A stretch of 64,000 nt of DNA from positions 58,407 to 122,406 of the forward strand of contig CALAHF010000020.1 of assembly GCA_937891465.1 (NCBI GenBank), in the 5' to 3' direction. Of this stretch, positions 59,438 to 64,000 are shown in pieces (within the stretch, counting starts at the first letter, position 1; every line of letters begins with the position of its first letter). Under the pieces are notes generated by a model. It made no database searches and was not told where the DNA came from. It was given only the letters and a program-made list of their open reading frames with translations. Made by a program: the position numbers and the translations under genes. The stretch comes from an uncultured Verrucomicrobiales bacterium. Its GTDB lineage: Bacteria; Verrucomicrobiota; Verrucomicrobiia; Verrucomicrobiales; DEV007.

Positions 59438-60149
59438 ATGGATACCTTATCGAAAAACCTCCTGCTCACGACCATGGCAGGGCTGGCGATACCGATCGGA
59501 GCGATCTTTGCTCGTTTTGAAAACATCAGATCAAAATGGCTCGAAGAAGAATTCCGACACACGGTGATTGCGTTTGGTGGCGGGGTCTTGATTTCCGCGG
59601 TCGCTCTGGTGTTGGTTCCGGATGGGGTCGAGCGACTTCCCAGCGGAGCAGGCACCATCTCAGCATTCGTTCTCGGTGGGATTGTATTTTATGGACTCGA
59701 TCGGTTGCTGGCGCGGGCCAAGGGCGCGATGACCCAGCTCGTCGCCATGCTTTCTGATTTCATACCCGAAGCTCGGCGCGGCCTTTGCCGCCGGCGGGAA
59801 TGCCGGGCTCCTTCTAGCGTTGCTCATCACCTTGCAGAACCTGCCTGAAGGTTTCAATGCCTACCGTGAGATTATCGACAGCGGAAGTTCAAAAAGCCGC
59901 GGGAAGACCATCGCAATGTTCTTCCTCCTGGTTCCCCTGGGTCCCATCGCCGGGTTTATCGGTCACGAATGGCTTTCCCCGTATCCGTCCGTCGTCGGTT
60001 TCATCATGCTTTTCGCAGCAAGTGGCATCCTCTACCTCACGTTTCAGGACCTTGCTCCCCAGGCCCAATTGAAAAACCGGAAAGCGCCGGCTCTCGGTGC
60101 CGTTCTCGGCTTTTTGCTCGGGCTGCTTGGCCAGCAGATGATTCATTGA
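59438..60149 (+). pseudogene. ZIP family metal transporter, frameshifted
   Basis: The first part, from the ATG at 59438, reads MDTLSKNLLLTTMAGLAIPI, HTVIAFGGGVLISAVALVLV and FVLGGIVFYGLDRLLARAKG, then fails near SDFIPEA. In the next frame, from about 59763, PKLGAAFAAGGNAGLLLALL and ITLQNLPEGFNAYREIIDSG continue the protein to 60149. LQNLPEGFNAY is the ZIP signature helix. A one-base insertion near 59750-59765 explains the break. The intact protein would be ~237 residues with about seven or eight helices, moving Zn or another divalent ion. A sequencing or assembly error is possible. The gene looks slightly GC-richer than its neighbours and lies between direct repeats. Confidence 0.75.
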
Positions 60150-60331
60150 ATCGAGTCTCTTTACATAAAACGGAATCCGGGTGTTGCTGAGTGAGGATGG
60201 GATTGGCATCCGTCGACCTGAAGATGCCGTCAGACGGGTGTGAACGATGTTTTTTTGATGCTGAACTTTTAACTCGCGCGGCAGTCCGATTCCTACAGAA
60301 ACTCCCTCGACTAAATTTTAGCCGGAGACGC

Positions 60332-60351
60332 TCGCAAAGTGGAAATTATTG
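60332..60351 (+). repeat. Right direct repeat flanking the ZIP gene region
   Basis: TCGCAAAGTGGAAATTATTG, one mismatch to the copy at 59249. It ends 22 bp before the ATG of the ABC ATPase gene. The layout suggests that a ~1.1-kb segment with the ZIP gene was inserted or duplicated here. Confidence 0.7.
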
Positions 60352-60373
60352 CAAACTCAGCTAATCTCGCTCC

Positions 60374-61207
60374 ATGCCAGAAAGTGCCACCGGTCCTGTT
60401 TTAGAAATCGAAGATCTCTCGGTTCATCGCGAGAAGCAGATTCTTTTCGATGTGTCGTGGACGGTGAATCCCGGTGAACATTGGGTGATTCTGGGGCCGA
60501 ACGGGTGTGGCAAAACGTCGCTGCTTTCTGTGCTGATGGGCTACCTGACGCCCTCGCGCGGAAAAGTCACGATGACCGGGCGGGCAAATGCGTTGGCGCA
60601 TAAAGGGCAGCGTTGGGATGAATGGCGAAAGCGGATTGGTTTTGTCAGCTCGACGATCAGTCGCATGATTGAAGGCTCTGAGCCTGCGTTTGATGTGGTT
60701 TTGGCCGGGCGTTACGCGATGATCAATTTTTGGCAGCAGAAGACCAATCCCGATGATGTTGCGGCGGCATGGGAGGTGATTGATCAGATCAACAGTCGGA
60801 AATTAGCGGATCGTCCGTGGGCCTATTTGTCGCAGGGCGAACGCCAGCGAATGCTGATCGGTCGGGCGTTGATGCTGGAGCAACTGGATCTCCTCGTGCT
60901 CGACGAACCGTGTGCCGGACTCGATCCCGTCGCTCGGGAGCAGTTTCTCGTCTTTATCCAAAACCTGGCGAGCGATGCGCGTTTTCAATCGCTCATGTTG
61001 GTGACTCACCACGTAGAAGAAATCATTCCAGCAATCACGCACGTGCTGATTTTGAAAGACGGGCGCGTTCTCGCATCGGGGCCGAAAGAGGAGATTCTGA
61101 CGTCCGAGATTCTCTCAGAAGCATTCGATGGTGATGTGAAATTATCTCAAAAAGAAGACGGGCGCTACGATCTGACCCTGTTGAGTCATCGACCGAACCC
61201 TGTTTGA
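60374..61207 (+). CDS. ABC transporter ATPase (ModF/YbbL-like, stand-alone)
   Basis: A 277-residue ABC ATPase: Walker A WVILGPNGCGKTSLLSVLMG, signature YLSQGERQRMLIGRALM, Walker B LLVLDEPCAGLDP, H-loop VTHHVEEIIPAITH. PNGCGKTSLLSVLMGYLTPS and THHVEEI are typical of stand-alone ATPases near ModF. No permease is adjacent, so the transport partner is unknown. The last residues (LTLLSHRPNPV) and stop are encoded by repeat locus M, like the end of sulfatase 1. The signature has Gln for the middle Gly (LSQGE), a known variant. Confidence 0.85.
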   Translation: MPESATGPVLEIEDLSVHREKQILFDVSWTVNPGEHWVILGPNGCGKTSLLSVLMGYLTPSRGKVTMTGRANALAHKGQRWDEWRKRIGFVSSTISRMIEGSEPAFDVVLAGRYAMINFWQQKTNPDDVAAAWEVIDQINSRKLADRPWAYLSQGERQRMLIGRALMLEQLDLLVLDEPCAGLDPVAREQFLVFIQNLASDARFQSLMLVTHHVEEIIPAITHVLILKDGRVLASGPKEEILTSEILSEAFDGDVKLSQKEDGRYDLTLLSHRPNPV

Positions 61208-61210
61208 CCG
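61168..61210. repeat. 21-bp unit repeat, locus M (two forward units)
   Basis: Units 61168-61188 and 61190-61210, 1-nt linker. The dimer overlaps the final codons and TGA of the ABC ATPase gene. Cores read ACCCTGTTG and ACCCTGTTT; arms are diverged. Confidence 0.75.
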
Positions 61211-61306
61211 GGAAAAGAAGGGTTCAGGATTTAGGAATCAGGATTCGGGGGCGGAGGGAAAGTTCGGTTTGAGTTGATTCGAAGGCTGAATCGTGGCAAA
61301 ACCTGC

Positions 61307-63217
61307 ATGTCCATGTCCGCAAAATCCGAATACCGCTCCACCCCAACTGAAACCACCGGCTTGCCGAAGGGGATTCCCTACATCGTCGGGAATGAAGCTG
61401 CTGAGCGATTCAGTTTTTATGGGATGCGGACGATTCTCATCATTTTCATGGTGAAATACCTGCACCTGATGGGCGCGATTCCGGGTATGGAAATGTCGCG
61501 AGCAGCGGCGGTCGAAAAATCACATCTCTTTGTTACCGCCGTTTATTTCACGCCGCTTATTGGCGCATTGATTGCAGATATCTTTTTTGGGAAATACCGG
61601 ACGATCGTTTGGTTGTCGATTGTCTATTGCTTGGGCCACGGAGCTTTGGCTTTTATGGGAGTAACTGGTTCAGCCGGAATGTGGCTGTTCGCCGGACTCG
61701 CACTAATCTCGATGGGTGCAGGCGGGATCAAACCCTGTGTGTCGGCACACGTCGGTGATCAATTCGGGCAGTCGAACCGCCACTTGATGACGCGGGTTTT
61801 TAACTGGTTTTACTGGTCGATCAATCTAGGCGCGTTCGTTTCGACGCTGGCGACGCCGTGGCTCCTGCACTGGTATGGTCCGCATTGGGCGTTCGGTGTG
61901 CCGGGTGTGTTAATGGCACTGGCAACGTTTGTTTTCTGGTTGGGGCGGCGGAAATTTATTCACATTCCGGCGAAAGGAGCCGGGTGGTTTGGCCGCGAAG
62001 TTTTTAGTAAAGAAGGTCTCGCAGCGATGGGCAAACTGGCGATCATTTACATTTTTGTGGCAATTTTCTGGGCACTGTTTGATCAAACTATGTCGTCGTG
62101 GGTGTTGCAAGCGGATGACATGGATCGAAATTGGCTGGGGATTACGTGGTTGCCGAGTCAGATACAGTTGGCGAATCCGCTGCTGATTTTGACGTTCATT
62201 CCGCTTTTCACGTATGTGATTTATCCGGCGATCAGTAAAGTGTTTCCGCTGACTCCGATGCGGAAAATTTCAATCGGTCTATTTATCATGACGATTGGCT
62301 TTTCGATTGTCGCAGTCACGCAGGAATGGATTGATGGCGGTGCAAGACCATCAATTGCCTGGCAAATTCTGGCGTTCGCATTTGTGACGGCGGCCGAGAT
62401 CATGATCTCAATTGTTTGTCTAGAATTCAGTTACACCCAGGCTCCGAAATCCATGAAGTCGTGGATCATGGCGTTATTTTTAGTGTCCGTTTCAGTTGGA
62501 AATGCTTTCACCGCGTCGGTGAATCACTTTATTCAGGTGCCAAATACGTTGGGCGCTTTGGTATCTCCGGAGTCAGGGGAAGGAAGGAATCCCGGTTTTG
62601 ATGGCAAGGCAAACACGGCTGATGATATCGTCGAAATCAATAACGAAGGCGAGCAGGAGTCACTTTCGTTTCAATCGAAAGACGTCATCGATCAGGCTGC
62701 GGATAAAATCGAAGCATTTGTAGAATCGAATGAATGGCGGGTTCCAACGCGGGAAGAGGCATCCGGTTTGCTGAAAGGGTTGGTTGATTCGACTGGGAAG
62801 GAATTGGTTTATACAATCGTTAACAGTCGAAAGAGTCGTGTTTACAGTTCAGGGCCTGATGGCGAAGCGATGACTCGCTGGGATGAAGGCGCGACCATTT
62901 CTGTGGAAATTCCTGAGCCGAAAGCCAAGGCAGGCTTCTTTGATAAAATTAAGCCAGAGAGACCTTGGTTGGATACTCGAAAGCTTGAGCTGGGATTGAA
63001 TGTCGCTTCTGCTGATGGCGCGGAATCCTCGGTTTCGCGTGACTATTTCATTGGGGGGCAAACCAAATTGGAAGGAGCCGCCTATTTCTGGTTCTTCACA
63101 TGGCTCATGCTTGGCACTGCGATCATTTTTGTGGTGGTGGCGTATTTTTACAAGCCTCGTGAATACTTTCACGACGACAATGAAGCAGAATCCGAGGCCG
63201 AAGGGGTGGGAGCTTAA
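61307..63217 (+). CDS. POT/PTR family proton-dependent peptide transporter
   Basis: The ATG at 61307 (MSMSAKSEYRST) gives 636 residues; a second ATG at 61313 also fits. The POT signature NEAAERFSFYGMRTILIIFM stands near residue 40. GAGGIKPCVSAHVGDQFGQS and FNWFYWSINLGAFVSTLATP are family motifs. About residues 428-590 form a hydrophilic insert before the last helix (YFWFFTWLMLGTAIIFVVVA). The insert contains NPGFDGKANTADDIVEI and SSGPDGEAMTRWDEG, which recall calcium-binding DG repeats. It should import di- and tripeptides with protons. The insert probably lies outside the membrane. Confidence 0.9.
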   Translation: MSMSAKSEYRSTPTETTGLPKGIPYIVGNEAAERFSFYGMRTILIIFMVKYLHLMGAIPGMEMSRAAAVEKSHLFVTAVYFTPLIGALIADIFFGKYRTIVWLSIVYCLGHGALAFMGVTGSAGMWLFAGLALISMGAGGIKPCVSAHVGDQFGQSNRHLMTRVFNWFYWSINLGAFVSTLATPWLLHWYGPHWAFGVPGVLMALATFVFWLGRRKFIHIPAKGAGWFGREVFSKEGLAAMGKLAIIYIFVAIFWALFDQTMSSWVLQADDMDRNWLGITWLPSQIQLANPLLILTFIPLFTYVIYPAISKVFPLTPMRKISIGLFIMTIGFSIVAVTQEWIDGGARPSIAWQILAFAFVTAAEIMISIVCLEFSYTQAPKSMKSWIMALFLVSVSVGNAFTASVNHFIQVPNTLGALVSPESGEGRNPGFDGKANTADDIVEINNEGEQESLSFQSKDVIDQAADKIEAFVESNEWRVPTREEASGLLKGLVDSTGKELVYTIVNSRKSRVYSSGPDGEAMTRWDEGATISVEIPEPKAKAGFFDKIKPERPWLDTRKLELGLNVASADGAESSVSRDYFIGGQTKLEGAAYFWFFTWLMLGTAIIFVVVAYFYKPREYFHDDNEAESEAEGVGA

Positions 63218-63330
63218 ATTCGCTGGTTTTCTTCAGAACAGCCACAAAAATATCGCCCCGTGGTATTTAGGCCACACGACATATATTTTTGTGATAGGCT
63301 CCGTTGCTATATCCCGTCATTTTTCCGTAC

Positions 63331-64000
63331 ATGAGCGATTCCGACTCCGATTCTTTGGACTTTTCTGCAAAAGACCTGATGCCCGACTGGGTTCAGGAAA
63401 TTGGCAAACCCGAGTCCCCCAAAAAACAAGCACAACAAGGCGGTGGACGTCGTTTCGAAGATCGTAGTGATCGACGGGACAATCGCGGCGGCGGTGGAGG
63501 TGGAGACCGACGCGGAGGATTTGGTGGCGGAGGCGGTGGTGATCGCCGTGGAGGCGGCGGAAGAGATTTTCGTGGTGGCGGAGGTGGCGGTGGAAATCGT
63601 GACAACCGGGGTGGCGGAAGTGATCGTCGAGGCGGCGGACGAGATGACCGACGCGGCGGTGGCAGAAACGATGATCGTCAACGTGAGCCGCGTGAGATTA
63701 TTCTGCGTGATGTCGAAGTGTATGTCCGACCTACGAAAGATGCCGTCGCGGCACTTTCAAAGCACATCAAAAGCACCGTTCGGGCATTCCCGTTGGTCGA
63801 TGTGGCAAAAATGGTTCTGGGGGCTCGTGAACGTTACGAAGTGATTTTTCAGCGGAAGAAAACAGAAGGTGGCGGTGACGAAACGCCCAAGCCTTTTTAC
63901 AAATGCAACGTAGATGGGTCGCTTTGGCTATCAATTGATGAGGCGATTTCCCATGTGCTGCGCGGCGACGCGGTGATGGAATATTATGTGTGGGAAGAAG
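63331..64000 (+). CDS. RGG-rich putative RNA-binding protein (partial, runs off the window)
   Basis: The ATG at 63331 opens a frame that reaches the window end without a stop (223 codons). The N-terminus is acidic (MSDSDSDSLDFSAKDLMPDW). A Gly/Arg-rich region then covers about residues 37-117 with many RGG, DRRGG and GGGGR units. A mixed alpha/beta domain follows (IILRDVEVYVRPTKDAVAAL, VRAFPLVDVAKMVLGARERY) and a piece with YKCNVDGSLWLSIDEAISHV. RGG tracts usually bind RNA or drive condensates. The C-terminal part is not familiar to me. The high-GC, low-complexity stretch makes antisense open frames that are not genes. Confidence 0.7.
   Translation, partial: MSDSDSDSLDFSAKDLMPDWVQEIGKPESPKKQAQQGGGRRFEDRSDRRDNRGGGGGGDRRGGFGGGGGGDRRGGGGRDFRGGGGGGGNRDNRGGGSDRRGGGRDDRRGGGRNDDRQREPREIILRDVEVYVRPTKDAVAALSKHIKSTVRAFPLVDVAKMVLGARERYEVIFQRKKTEGGGDETPKPFYKCNVDGSLWLSIDEAISHVLRGDAVMEYYVWEE

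Noticed and set aside
63393..63681. Antisense open frames rich in Pro, Ser and Thr at the window end
   Set aside because: They are the reverse readings of the GC-rich RGG tract. Composition is low-complexity and no start signals are seen.

Overview
The window looks like chromosomal DNA from a free-living member of the Verrucomicrobiota, probably Verrucomicrobiales-like. The main reasons are a Planctomycete-type cytochrome c/DUF1549/DUF1553 protein, two secreted sulfatases, a Gfo/Idh/MocA oxidoreductase, two MoxR-DUF58 modules, a PEGA plus FGE-sulfatase-domain protein, and a large-pseudopilin cluster. GC content looks moderate and strong Shine-Dalgarno sequences are rare. I see no rRNA, tRNA, CRISPR array, transposase or phage gene. 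No gene-free stretch is much longer than 200 bp.

Layout. 1-5.5 kb: type IV pilus/type II secretion-like operon (PilO/GspM-like end, PilP/GspC-like, three pseudopilins, GspF/PilC), closed by a strong terminator. 5.5-8 kb: first moxR-DUF58 pair. 8-13.8 kb: sbcD-sbcC, then msrB-panC. 14-23.8 kb: sugar-kinase-like APH protein, DUF1553 cytochrome, oxidoreductase, PPK2, MYG1-like protein, FxsA, a lipoprotein-like orphan and a dead oxidoreductase fragment. 23.9-27.8 kb: large hybrid histidine kinase, then a DUF3820 gene and an MGMT-like gene. 27.8-34.7 kb: triple-repeat secreted protein, two Hsp20 genes, a secreted protein with a worn-out metallopeptidase motif, and the PEGA/FGE protein. 34.8-37.8 kb: SIS protein, sodium:solute symporter and its small DUF997-type partner. 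37.9-39.5 kb: a multiply broken Sel1-repeat gene. 39.5-47.7 kb: second, larger moxR-ABC-DUF58-VWA operon. 47.9-51.9 kb: rpsP, khpA, a cysteine-rich OmpA-like protein, a WbpE-like aminotransferase and rpsU. 51.9-57.6 kb: sugar-acid dehydratase and two sulfatases. 57.6-64 kb: comM, a frameshifted ZIP transporter inside a direct repeat, an ABC ATPase, a POT peptide transporter and an RGG-rich protein running off the end.

The most unusual signal is an interspersed family of 21-bp units. Each unit has a left arm CGAAC, two variable bases, a core ACCCTRTTG and a right arm GTTCR. I count 30 units at 12 loci, in groups of one to four, with 1-nt or 11-nt linkers and often with the first unit inverted. 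Most loci sit between genes. One lies in frame inside panC, two form the last codons and stop codon of a protein (a sulfatase and an ABC ATPase), and one abuts a GTG start. I do not recognise this family.

Four loci are decayed or frameshifted (about 13.9, 23.5, 37.9 and 59.4 kb), which suggests active gene turnover here or, less likely, local assembly errors. Functionally the window mixes envelope and secretion machinery, stress and repair functions (Hsp20, MsrB, SbcCD, MGMT, PPK2), and scavenging of sulfated or acidic sugars and peptides.
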